Assembly (NCBI GenBank): GCA_036877525.1
Contig: JAZGTH010000058.1
Location: forward strand, 11,006,501-11,070,500
DNA from: Chromobotia macracanthus
Lineage: Eukaryota > Chordata > Actinopteri > Cypriniformes > Botiidae
Reading direction: 5' to 3'
DNA length: 64,000 nucleotides
Part shown: piece by piece, positions 1-49,218 of the stretch
How positions within the stretch are numbered: the stretch's first letter is position 1
Layout: each line of letters starts with the position of its first letter
The notes under the pieces: model-generated
Database searches by the model: none
Told to the model about the DNA's origin: nothing
The model's input: only the letters and a program-made list of their open reading frames with translations
Translations under genes and position numbers: made by a program

Positions 1-112
1 GTGTTTTCCCAATCCTGTGGCTCTGAGGGGAGGGAGTGTTGGGAGGGGGTGCAGGTGAAGGGCTCTGAGGGAAAGAGGTTGCGCGGTTTTGCAGCAGGAG
101 CTGAGGACGGTC

Positions 113-168
113 ATGCTTCATGAGTTAAGAGGATTTTGGACAGAGACCCATCACGCATCACCAGCCTG

Positions 169-169
<1 letters not shown>
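113..169 (+). other. upstream ORF whose stop overlaps the trpm3 start
   Basis: An 18-codon uORF (MLHELRGFWTETHHASPA) ends with TGA at 167-169. The last base is the A of the trpm3 ATG, giving a TGATG overlap. A second minimal uORF (ATG AGT TAA) lies at 120-128. The sequence shows the arrangement, but use in translation is inference and depends on where transcription starts. Confidence 0.4.
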
Positions 170-37982
<37,813 letters not shown>

Positions 37983-40547
37983 TGATGGCAGACAAGCAGA
38001 AATCCATTAATTAGTCCTGTTTGAGTGGGTAATTAGCTGTACACTGGAATGTGTTATCAATCACGGTCATCAACGTCCTGTTTTCTCCTAGTGTAACATT
38101 ATAATGCAAATTTAGACTTTTAGAGCTCATTAATTCAGAACGTGACGGACACTGCAGTAAGCCAGCATTAGTTTTCATGTCCTTTAATCCTCTCTGCTGT
38201 TGTTACTTCATCAGGCAGAAGTCAGCTGGGGAATTAATATTCACAATGAGGGAGAAAGTTCTGAGAGTAGCAGAGTCTTGCGATGCATTTTTTAGAAAAA
38301 CACGATTTTTAAAAAACGCAAGTCTTACTGCATTTGCTTTGAGTCGTTCATGTTACAAAATGAATCATGCTCGGTAATGTTTATCTCCTACAGGCATAAG
38401 AGAGTGGTGGTTTAATTCCATCAATTAGTGAAACTTGATTGAAACTGGAGTGTGACAATTCTATAAAATGTAATGCTATTGTTGTGTATATATAATGTAT
38501 ACACATACTTTGTGTGACATCTGACGTCATTTAAAACACATCTGATAAACATGCACATGTATTGCCCAGGATGTTGAATGTAAAGAGATTAGATTTTATG
38601 AACAGATAAACTTCACTGGAATTCTGAAATACGTTGTGCTTTTAAACCCTTGTGGGGATTGTTTGCATACACAGCAGCATTCTAAAAAGCCTCTTTTTCA
38701 TACTGTAGTCAGTAAACACATTTTGAGGCAGCTTGAGTCTGTTATATACGTGTCCAGATGCAGCATTAGTTCCATAATGTTTCTTTGAAGAATTTTCCCA
38801 CTTATGGTTAACCATAAATTTATTTTTCTAAAGACCTAAATGTTCATGTTTTGTCTGTTGTCATCTGTATTTTCTCAATTATTTATCACAAGATGGCGCC
38901 CATTTCAGCCCTTTTTAACCACTCAGGGGCTAGTTTGCACCCTTATGTTTAGGACATGTTGGAATGGAATACTAGTGTACTGCATACTGCACACACTGTA
39001 TACCGCATACTGTTAGAAAAACAAATAGTATATGGAAAAGTCTGACGTTTGAGAAAATAGCATGCTGCATTGTTGTCACGACTTTGAATATATTGCATAT
39101 AGTATTCTGGGATATGTAGTTATTTTACACCTTTGTGTAAAAAATCATGTTTTGTCAGTGATAATCAAAAAATGAGTGAAAAAGGAGATATTAGAAGTGC
39201 ACTGCTTCCTGTTAACATATACAGTAGTCCACATCGTGTTTTGTGGTTATATACTGCAACAAGTGTAGTAGGTCAAACAGTAAAATACTGTAAAACAGTA
39301 TTAGTATGATAGTATGCCATATAGTATGCTCTCAGAAGTTCGGCAAGTGCTGAACAGCATGAGAAACTTTATCTGAAAGCAGAAAGAAACACATTTTATT
39401 TTTTTACACAAAGCCAGATTTTATTGAGGTGTATCTTCATAGAACAGGTACTGTATGTTGACTTGCTATGCAGACACCACAGAGGGTCGACCAGTGAGAA
39501 GTGTTATGCACTTTAGAGCAGACGTTTATTATGCACAACAGTCTGATCACTAATCAGTCTGATTCTGCAGTTCTGAGACAGTTGAGATATTAGAGTAAAT
39601 CAGCACAGCTGATCATAAATTATGTTGTCAGATCATATTTTCTGTGAATATTCATTTTCTGTTCATTTACATATTAATATGTTAATTTATCCAGATAATC
39701 AGTGACAATGAAAAGTAAATAATACTTTTTATTTTCAGGTAAATTGATATCGGTCATTACTTGATTTGTCATGATGGGACAGATCTGGACAAACATGGCC
39801 CCTATTTAGTGATTAATTTATTAGGAGAAAAATAATTAATTTAATAACAGCAAACCATTGACTAGTCCCTCCTTATCTACTGTATGTGGAGCCCTTCATG
39901 ATCTGTGACATTTTAAAGCAATACAGTAATGTAAGTGCACAAATCTATTGTTTATCAGTTCAAACAAAACTTTGTAAAAAGTAAAAAAAAATCATTCTAA
40001 AAAAGAAAATTATTCTATTCATTTCCCACATATATCAAAGGATATCTGTATTCCTAACTCGAGTACAATACTGTTAGGAGATGTGAAAACTTTGCTGCCT
40101 GTCTCATGTTCTCATTTGTACAAATGTGTCTTAGCTTGTGTGTGAACCAAAAGAAAAACTAAATGAAATTATTTCTGGTGCATAGCAGCAATTCTGATCA
40201 CTAGCATCTGATGATAATAGCACAGCATTTAGTATTTTGATCTGATTCGCTTTGATTTATATCATGCCAAACAATCATTTTCTGCTGTCCACAGGAAGGG
40301 GTGAATAAATGTACAAGTTAATAATACTGCAAAGAGCCTTTTAACGGAGGTAAAATGAATATGTGAGCAGTACATGCTTTTATAACATGTCCATGCTGTA
40401 CTGTTTTGGGTGATGTTAACAACAAACCATTTTGTTGGGCTGGTTAAAGCCAAAGCAGACAGAAAATATGATAGCTGTTACTTTTCTGAGTTATTAAATG
40501 CAGGTTTCTCACAAGAGTGTTTTTCACTTTCTGGTTTTTGTTAAGGG

Positions 40548-40591
<44 letters not shown>

Positions 40592-41078
40592 GTTTTTCAC
40601 ATGTAAATGTTATGTATATGATCTGTAAATCTCTGTGGATGTAAAAAATTAGTTTAATAAGATTTTAGATAATGTTTCTGTCTGATAGAAGACTTTACTA
40701 TAACAACCTACCCAGTGTGCCAAATGAGGACGTATAACTTGATGTACAGGATGTACAGTATTTTCTTAATATTTTCCTATACTGTAGCACACAAGGTTTT
40801 GTCAGGTTTACCCTGCTCTGTTTTTTTAAACGGATTGCTGATCACTGGTCAGCTAAAACATCCAAGCACATGTTTTTGCAATAATTCTGTAGATGAACTG
40901 AATGGTTTTAGTTTAGTTTTTAAAATGCATGTTGCTCTTCCAGAAGATATGAGTATAATGAATCACGGGAGATCCGTGTGCAGGGACGAGGGGGTCCTAC
41001 AACAGGTTACGTGTTTGGATGCAAATACAAATGTGTGTACTGTATTTCTGTGATAAATAAAAATAAACAAATAAAAGA
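37983..41078 (+). other. probable trpm3 3' UTR and flank
   Basis: No coding sequence is seen. The nearest convincing poly(A) cluster is AATAAA motifs at about 41056-41075, which would give a 3 kb 3' UTR. The region includes a block of repeated 'GTATACTGCATACTG'-like motifs (38950-39350) typical of a fish DNA repeat and a (GA)n tract at 40551-40587. The true transcript end is inferred. Confidence 0.5.
40551..40587. repeat. (GA)n microsatellite
   Basis: About 18 GA units downstream of the trpm3 stop codon. Confidence 0.93.
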
Positions 41079-41224
41079 CAACATATTAACACACCACTGT
41101 GGATCTTTTTGTCATAAGGGGAAATGACTGGGCACTTTACATATTGAATTGGTGGACTTGTACAGTTGAGATATTAAGAGGAAATAAGGACAGTGGATTC
41201 AGTGACCACTAAACACCCAGTTTA

Positions 41225-41285
41225 TACGCGGTTCACATTTATTCATTTAGCAGACGCTTGCACCCAAAGTGACTTACAAAGAGGG
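41225..41285 (+). mobile_element. V-SINE-type conserved core/tail fragment
   Basis: The 'ATTTATTCATTTAGCAGACG' then CTTGCACCCAAAGTGACTTA motif is the hallmark conserved core of teleost SINEs ('ATTTGGCAGACGCTTTTATC..GCGACTTACA'). Related pieces lie at 44340-44390 (reverse orientation) and 57380-57412. Confidence 0.65.
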
Positions 41286-41409
41286 CGAGCATTTAACAAA
41301 CTGTATCGCCATCGCACCGATTACGTCACGGACAGAAATGACGTCATGATGATAACATAAGTCTTAACATGAGCAATGCAATAGATTGTAACTTATTGAC
41401 GACGCACGT

Positions 41410-41530
41410 TATTATATATAGCGCAGTCTCTGTAATGAGTGACGTCACGTTCGCTCATTAAAACAGCGCACCGGCGCCATCTGCAGGTGTGATGTGGTAG
41501 TTCCGCTTGACTTCACCGGCAGTATGTAAG
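41410..41530 (+). promoter_or_regulatory. candidate promoter with TATA and CRE motifs
   Basis: TATATA (about 41413-41420) is followed 20-30 bp later by a palindromic CRE TGACGTCA (41440-41447), then a CpG-rich stretch and a donor-like TATGTAAGTG (about 41523). It lies between the convergent trpm3 and fam219a 3' ends. No downstream exon is recognised, so the transcript, if any, is unknown. Confidence 0.35.
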
Positions 41531-42160
41531 TGTTCACTGCGTTTTACTTGAAAATCCTATTAATGTCTTTTAAATCTAGATTCATTCTACACAGACATAA
41601 GCACAAACCGAATTTGATGTGAATTATACTCGACGGTACACGTGTTTCTTTCTTCAAAAGCAGCTGTATACATTCTTTATGTATTTTGTATTATGATTTT
41701 AATAATCAACATATTTTGGCACAAAATATCTGCCACAAAATGTCTGTGGTAATTTCTGCTAAATGCTTCATGCTTTATCAGGTTGGTTTTTACTCTGTGG
41801 TTTTAAAATGAGCTTGAATTTAGGAAACAGATCATTTAAAATACTCTGTCACTGTCGTTTTGATAATGATGCACTCAGATGAGCCTTCTGTTGTTCCATC
41901 ATTTTTACTCCTACCTACCTTAGTTTTCTCATTTGCACAGTTAAATGGTAATGTTACAATTACATTAATGTATTCTTGTAAATCTGTATCTCGAAGTCAC
42001 TACTGTTGTACATACATGCTCCCTGAATTACACCAGTGTAAGTGCAACGTTCACATTTTGATTTTCATTGTCTGTGATTGTAGGTAACTAGTGAAAGAAA
42101 AGAAAGATATGTGTTAGATTTGCTTGTGTTGAAAGAAGCTAGGTGAAACTCAGGTCTGTT

Positions 42161-42166
42161 TTTATT
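42161..42166 (-). terminator. fam219a: probable fam219a polyadenylation signal
   Basis: AATAAA on the minus strand. It is the strongest candidate downstream of the fam219a stop and implies a 3' UTR of about 1.55 kb ending near 42140. Inference from position only. Confidence 0.4.
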
Positions 42167-42428
42167 GATATCACTGAAACCAATAACAACATTGTTAATA
42201 CATAAACGGACGTTCTCACATAATTTGTAACACAGCTTTTGTCCATCAACAGATTCTCATGTTTGATTACACTTTAAACTGAATACATCAGGTCATTACA
42301 CTGTTTTAGTGAGAGTTAAAACAGATTAATGAATACGAGTGTAAATACAACACAATGTTTTTATGTAAAGGTAAATCTAAGACTAGAGCAAATCTAAACC
42401 TTAAAAAAGGGTTCAACCTTTAAACAGA

Positions 42429-42714
42429 TTTAAAGGTAGAGTAGGCAATTTCAGAGAGGCTAGCAATAGCAAGACAGCTTTAAAAGCATAAGATCCTGCC
42501 CTCCCTTCAGAGCTCTTCAAAGCCACAATTTTTCCAACAGAGTTTGACAGACAAATAGGACATTTGGAACATTTTATGGTCCTGCACCTTCCACAGAAGA
42601 TATATATTGATATAAATATATTTAGAGCAGTTAGTGATTGATCAGGATGTGAAGAGACTTTTAACCATCATAACAACAAATGTTTCTGGAAAAAAATCGC
42701 CTACCCTGTTTTAA
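42429..42714 (+). mobile_element. inverted-repeat element (GTAGAGTAGGC termini)
   Basis: The left end TTTAAAGGTAGAGTAGGCAA and the right end ATCGCCTACCCTGTTTTAA are imperfect mirror images. It is about 285 bp, non-coding and inside the probable fam219a 3' UTR. Its internal part (GAGGCTAGCAATAGCAAG, then 'CATTTTATGGTCCTGCACCT') is repeated in reverse orientation at 45385-45560. Confidence 0.7.
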
Positions 42715-43721
42715 TGTGTTGACAAACAATGTAAAAGGAAAACACCCAAGTATTGTAGTTTTATCGTTGTCAGCTTAAATCTTTAATAACAGTAAGTGGT
42801 GTCTGAGAAAGTATTCAGCTGTTTTCAATGAGATCATACTGTATTGGTGATTTTCTGATTGGCAGAGTGCATATGAAATACATGTGCTAAATTAAACAGA
42901 ACACAGAGCATTATGATTCCACAAGAAATACACATTCTTTGGTGGCGTCTGATTATATAGTCTTCATTACTAATATCTGAACGATACTTAAGAAATAAAC
43001 ATACTGGAGCTTTAAATATCTAATGTGTGGGACAGGTGACCAATCAGATCAAATGACAGGTTCTCAAACAAGGGTCACTGTATAGGAGTTTCTTTTATGA
43101 CATAATCCAGCACAGACTCAGGTGTGATTCAGATGAACACACGCATGAGAGTTTTAAAGAGTTAAACAAAAGTGTGACGTTCAGGTACATGCCAGGTTGT
43201 AAACACTGCGGTACAAATGCACAGACATGCAAAATGTTTAACAGAAACAAACCTCAACAGCAGCCACTAACAATAAACACCTAACAGGATCCATATAAAT
43301 CAAAACTTACTGTAACGACAAAGTTTATGCAGTGAACACAACATGAAAGCCAAGAGTTCAGTGGATCAGAAGCTATTTTAAACTGTAACATCAAGGTTTT
43401 TATTTTAGTTCACAATTAAAGTCATTTTAATGCCTTATTTGTTCACTTATACAGTATAACACAATGCTGGCCAGGAGGTGATAGTGAGCCGACTCTCCCA
43501 GCTTATTAGCAAACAGTGTATATCCTGCCATAGGAGGAAGCAACCAAGAATAGTTATGTTATTAATCATACGTTAATGTGTTTACATTTTCCTGTACACT
43601 ATATTCTATCATAACCTTTACTGTACATTTCTTTCTGTGGTATTGATTCGACGTCTTGTCGAAATTTAATGAGGGAGGGAAAAGGAGCGAGGGAGTGAGG
43701 AGGGGAGACAGGTGAGGGGGT

Positions 43722-46516
43722 TTACTGGATCTGACAAGCAGTGGAGGAGGTGGCCTGACAGCACATGCAGGTTGAGTTGACAGATTTGGGTGGTATGAGG
43801 TCCAGGTCTTCATCATCAGGGATCTCATCCAGCCTGTATCCATCCTTCAGTAGCTGGATGTTCAAGTCCTGGTTTATCTGCTGCAGAGGCCAATAAACAG
43901 CATGTCAGACCGGCCTGTATAACTGACACGTTAACAAACCACTAATTAAACAAGAGAGAGTCCTGGCAGCAGTTTTTATTTTTAAAAGATGTTCTCATGT
44001 TCCTTGGTTTTGTAGGTTGATCAGGAACATTTATCAGTTTAATGATTCAATGACACGTACAGCATAATGAATGTGGTTATTAGTGGTGGACAATATGACT
44101 TTTTTAAGGGCATGAGAATCAATAAAGGGCTGATGGCTTATATAGTCAAGGTCTTTATAATGCAATTTAATAATAGTAAATCAAATATAAACTAGGGCTA
44201 CTTTAAACACCGCAAACAAGATGACTTTAAATTTTAAATATAAATAAAAAAATTGTTACTATTTTCGTTTTTAGTCCCCAGTGAACATGCACTGCTAAAA
44301 TCCATACCCTAAATTTGCTTAGGATATACCTAAAAGTATACCTTAAAAGTCGCGTCGAATAAAAGCATCTGCCAAATACATAAATGTAGATTAGTTTTAA
44401 ATAGCACTGATGTACACAGTTCATCAGAATTAACTAAAAAATATCTAAACATGTAAAATGTACATTATTAGTTGACTAGGCTGTGGGTTGAAAATAAAAG
44501 ATGGGCTAGGGTTCTGTTAATCATCCAATCAGATGCGAGGCAACCTCAAAATGAACAAAGAACGTCAGATTAATCGGTCTGGTATATATTAGTCTGTCAC
44601 CAGTGACCATGAATGGTGGTGACGTTTAAAATAGAATCAGGAAGTCAGTTTAGAGCAAAGAAAATTTGTTGTATAAAAGATCTTGTGATTAACGTTTGAG
44701 ACGGAAATCCATTTTCATGATGGCTGTGCCATGGGGCTTAGGACATTACCCAGAATTCATAGGTACCTGTTCCCTTAGAGACCTCACCTCAGCTGACGAG
44801 TATCCTGATGAGGAATATCTAGACATGTCAAAGTCGTCATCACTGGCAGACAAAAGAAAACCATGTGAGTTTGAGGCTTCTGGTCAATAAGGACATAATT
44901 TAATACGTGCAGATATGCGTGAGAAGTCTACCTGTCTGTGTCTAGAGCAACTAAAGGTTTCTCATCTGGACTCTGATCTAAAGAAGAATAGCCTTTATTT
45001 GGAACCACAAGCCTGGATAGAGAGAACAAGTGAGACTAAAACAGATGAGTGCTGAAATAATATGTTTTCTTCTAACCAAGATTTCAGTTTTGTGTACCTT
45101 GTTCTGGCCATCACATTATTTTTCTTGGGTTGTTGGTTGACGGGACTTCCAGCGTTGCCATTTTTCAGTGATCCTTTCCTGACAAGCTCTCTCTGTTTGT
45201 CTGTACAGAAGAAAAGCACGGTGCAGTCAGCACACTGTGTGTATAAAATAAAATTTACTGTGTCATTTAAAGACAGGTTAGGCGACACATTTGTTGTTAT
45301 ACTGGCTGAAGATCTCTTCACATCCTGATATCAATCACTAAATAAAGTGATCTAAATATATTTATATAAATATCTGCTGTGGAAGGTGCAGGACCATAAA
45401 ATGTTTGTCCAATCGTTGCATGCAGTCCCAAGGCAAGGACAGGATGTCCTACTTGCCTGTCAAGCCATGTATGCATTGAAGAGTTGGAGGTGTGGCTTTG
45501 CAGAGCATTCTGAAAGCTAGCTTGCTATTGCTAGCAGCTCCGAAACTGCATACATTACCTTTGATCATGCATAATACAAAGAGCTGCATTGTACTTTTGT
45601 ACCAAAGACTGTTAATGCAAGGCATAGCACACAGCTCACCCATCTTCATATGGAGTGGAGAAGGTTTATAGTTCAGGGTGGCAGGCTCACTCTCTCTGGT
45701 GTCTGAGTCTGCCTCTGATGCGGTTGATGATGCTGGATCCTGGTGGCAAAATGAAGGACTAGTTTGATTTAATTTCTGTTCTGAAAGTGTGGTACTTACC
45801 AAAAGGTCCAACTTGTCCATTAGAAATAAACCAAAAGCAATGACCAACGTAAACATTTCCTAAGCATAAAAGAACAAATAGGTGCAACGAAACGCATTTG
45901 TTATTGCAATAACAAAATATGCACACAGTGCATGGCCATCACATCATAAAGCACAGAGAAATGTCGAGAACTGAGCAGAGCTTGCAGGGGTTAAGTGTGC
46001 AGTTGTGTGTCTGAGCACGGCGGGTTATTTTTCTGGGCATTATTGATGAATTTGTATCTGATTCTGCGTGATACGACCGGGCCTGTACGACTGAATGAGC
46101 ATGCCTCCATCTTCAGTGTTTCTGAACGATGGACGTGGTCTGAATGTGAGATCGACTTGTGTTGAAGTTTTAATTGTGTTATATTGTGTTGATGCTTATC
46201 GGCCCAAAGCGGATGTTGTTTAGCGGTGCCCTCGTCCTTACGTGAGGCCAGCAAAAACAAACATATTAAACCGAAATCAATGAACAAAAGCCCAAACCTC
46301 CTGCTATAAGACATTACGACATTATACACAGTATTGATAAAGTAACGGTACGACCGCTCGGTAATTCATAACGAATCCAAAGAAAACTCTTATAATCACA
46401 CACACGTCGACATTTGCGCTTTTATCTGCCGCTTAAACACCACATCTGGATAAACTTACGAAAGGTTGCATCTCTGCCTCCGTTGGCACCTGAAATCTGT
46501 CAATTTCTTCCATCAT
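43722..46516 (-). CDS. fam219a: FAM219A (6 coding exons, 184 aa)
   Basis: Minus-strand exons in order: 46460-46516, 45640-45739, 45098-45200, 44932-45012, 44788-44842 and 43722-43880. All have GT-AG borders and compatible phases. The product starts MMEEIDRFQVPTEAEMQPF, continues through YKPSPLHMKM, RELVRKGSLKNG, SPVNQQPKKNNVMARTR and LVVPNKGYSSLDQSPDEKP, then reaches SDDDFDMSRYSSSGYSSAE and finishes ATSSTACQIQ. This follows the vertebrate FAM219A protein (185 aa in human) almost residue for residue, including the C-terminal STCMCCQ cysteine cluster. The cellular role of the family is not established. It is a small, acidic, low-complexity, probably largely disordered protein with a very conserved C-terminal half. 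Whether this is an 'a' or 'b' fish duplicate cannot be told here. Confidence 0.96.
44335..44392 (-). mobile_element. V-SINE tail fragment, reverse orientation
   Basis: The reverse complement reads 'CATTTATGTATTTGGCAGAT' then GCTTTTATTCGACGCGACTT, the conserved teleost SINE core. It lies in the last intron of fam219a. Confidence 0.6.
45385..45560 (-). mobile_element. inverted-repeat element fragment related to 42429-42714
   Basis: On the minus strand it carries GAGCTGCTAGCAATAGCAAG, AGCCACACCTCCAACTCTTC, then 'CATTTTATGGTCCTGCACCT' TCCACAG, collinear with the interior of the 42429 element but without its ends. It lies in fam219a intron 2. Confidence 0.65.
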
Positions 46517-49081
46517 CGTGACGGCGGGGATGTAAACGACGCGCGTTTGCGATGTTTCTGCGCAAATACCGCAACGCAGCTGATTTCAGAACAGATTTCA
46601 GAGCAGCGTCGCAGGATGCGTGTCAGCCCCACAATGCCCCCGACTCTCCCTCATACCAGCAGTGACCGAGTGGCGATTTAAACACCCACTTCCGGGAGAA
46701 ATCCGTCCGCAGACCGAACCGCAGATCCCGGCCCACCCGCTCCATCGAGCGCTGCCGGGCCCGCATCACCGACGGGCGTCGTTAATAAACGCGGAGGCTC
46801 CTCCGTGGGTGTGTGACCTCAGGTTCTGCTCATTTATGTTGTGTAGGACGTTTTATCACGCTGTACAGAAATTACTACCAAATATATGCAGGCAAACATT
46901 CGGTCTCTTATTATAATCAGTTTGATGTACAGGGCAGATCAGTGGACTTGTGAAATATCAGACAATCATGTAAGTTCAGGACCCTGGACAGCTTCTGTAT
47001 GAAATAAACCAGCTGAACCACTGCCAGTGTCATAATGTAAACTGTTACACGTTTTTATTTTATAAGTTTTATGGTATAAGTGTTATACTTAAGTCTAGAC
47101 CAGTGGATCTCAACCTTCTGTAGTCTGAGCCTCTCCAAGTCCCTCAACAATATCAAGCCAATAAAATACTGGACAGATAACCAAACAATAGGAAATACAT
47201 TGACTTGTTGGTTTTGGCTTATTTTGGTGCTTGTTTTGTTTTATTTTAAATATTTTTAAGTTACCTTGAGGCTTCATCAGAAGTTTTTTACAGCCTAATG
47301 TACGTTACATTGATCTCAAAGGTGGTGAGCGTCCAGTCGTGGGAATATGTTCGCCGGCAGATGGCGCAAACTAACAAGACAATAATATGAAACCCATCAT
47401 TTTACTGTGAATTATTTTAACCATTTGTCTCATTACCAACTAAGCTGCTCATATTAAATGGTTAACCTCAGACTCACAGAGAAGAATCATGTTTATCTAT
47501 ATGATTTTGGAAAACTATTAAATATTACCTGTACAATAGATATTAAAATCTGAAGCTCAGTGGCTCAACTTTGCTTTTTAATTTTGTACAGTGTTTTATT
47601 TCAAATCTGCCATCACTTCAAGTCATTTCCTTACAGGTTTTCCAATCATACAAAACTGACTCAGTTTACTTTTACCTTTGGCCACAACTTTATTAAATAG
47701 ACTGCTAACTGTTAGACACTTTATGGACTTAGATGTTATCTGACATTATGTTTACAGACTTTAGCAGATAATTATACCCCAGATCCCCCATGCAACAACC
47801 ATGGCCAAATTATACTTACTTAATAATACTAATAATCGAATAATCTCTTGTACTTTTGATCTAACTTTTTAAAGAGATATATATTTTTAGTCATGAAGCA
47901 CTACGCATTGTCTTTTGTGACATATCTGGGATAAATTTACACTTCTTCTTGTTGCTTAAGGTTAGACCTAAGAACAAGAAATGATGTGATCTGATTCACA
48001 GCACATGTACATTTTGAAGTCACACAGGGATGTCTTCAGAGGAGGACATCCTGGAGTGTTGTAGTGCAGCCCTTTTCACGAGGGGCCACAGAGGTCCTTA
48101 ATGGTTTAACCTCCATCTAAAGTTGATCACCCATTAAAAATCAAGTGACTGCATTCACATTTGTTAGTTTCAAGCTGCTAAAGTATTTTTGTTCACTTCT
48201 CTGATTCTCCATCAGCACAGTGGCTCTCTCTGGACAGGAGGGTGTCTTGCAGGCCTTGTACACTGTAACAAGAGTGAGACTGAGCACAGCTACACACAGC
48301 CCAGCCCGACTTCTGTCTCCATGGTGAGCTGACCTCAGAGATTTGATGTTAGGAAGAACGTTTTGCTTTCATTGTTTAAAATTCTTGAAAGAGACAAAAC
48401 ATGATCTGGTCAGAGGTAGACTGGTCTACTGATCTCCATGCAGAAGCTTTAATCTCGTCTAGATAACAGGATACTGCAGTCAGTCAAACAGAAGATTTAA
48501 CCAGATCGTGAGCCTCATGTTGTTACATTATATCACGGCTGATCAAATTATAAAGCAGCTTCTGGTATCACATAGACAATAAAAGTGAAAACTAAAAACT
48601 TTGTTACCTTAAAAATAATCTGTGAAACTGTGTGAGAGCTGAATTGATTGTCATAAAGCTCAACAGCCGTAACTCAACGTTGTATTTGTGTTGTCGTGTA
48701 TACTTTAGATAAAGTTTTCCCTGACTCTGATTGAACATTGTTTGTATATATTGTCTGTATTTATTGCCATTATTCTTTATTCTTGTTAACACTGTGCATT
48801 GTAAGCTGCATGTTATTTTTAAGGATAAATTATATAATATGTTAATGTTAAGTTGGCCTTCACACGTCACTCTTTTGAAATTAAAATGAAACACAACCTA
48901 ATGCATGCCCAGCATCGATTGATTTTGCAAAGAAATACATAGAGAAATGTCTTCAAGAAGATCTTCAACCTCCATATGAAGTTCTCCTGCATTTCTCTCA
49001 CAGACTGAATACAGAGCAGTTGTGTGGTAACAGATCAGACTGTTTCTCACTTTGCTCTGATCAAGGTCCAGTTTGTGTCTC
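46517..49081. other. fam219a 5' flank and intergenic region
   Basis: 46520-46830 is CpG-rich (CGACGCGCGTTTGCG, CCCGGCCCACCCGC) and fits a housekeeping promoter for fam219a. From about 46900 the sequence is AT-rich, with a small hAT-like repeat fragment at 47100-47160 (CAGTGGATCTCAACCTTCTG). No gene is recognised. Confidence 0.55.
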
Positions 49082-49089
49082 TATATAAA
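49082..49089 (+). promoter_or_regulatory. TATA box of the carotenoid oxygenase gene
   Basis: TATATAAA lies 137 bp upstream of the start ATG (49219), giving an expected transcription start near 49112. A regulated TATA promoter suits a tissue-specific enzyme. Inference from motif and position. Confidence 0.55.
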
Positions 49090-49218
49090 GCCCGTCCCAC
49101 CTCGTCATGTGTTTGTGAGACGGTCTTTTCTACCTGTTCTGCTCAGTGTGTCACATATAATCAGAAAAATAATATCAACGATCTTAAATTCATCGATTAA
49201 ACATTAAAACTTGTAGTC

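Noticed and set aside
136..168. N-terminal extension of trpm3 exon 1 (DRDPSRITSL)
   Set aside because: It depends on a TTG start; the first in-frame ATG is 169.
41860..42087. 75-codon plus-strand frame downstream of the orphan promoter
   Set aside because: AT-rich codon use and no recognisable protein; retained only as part of the promoter finding.
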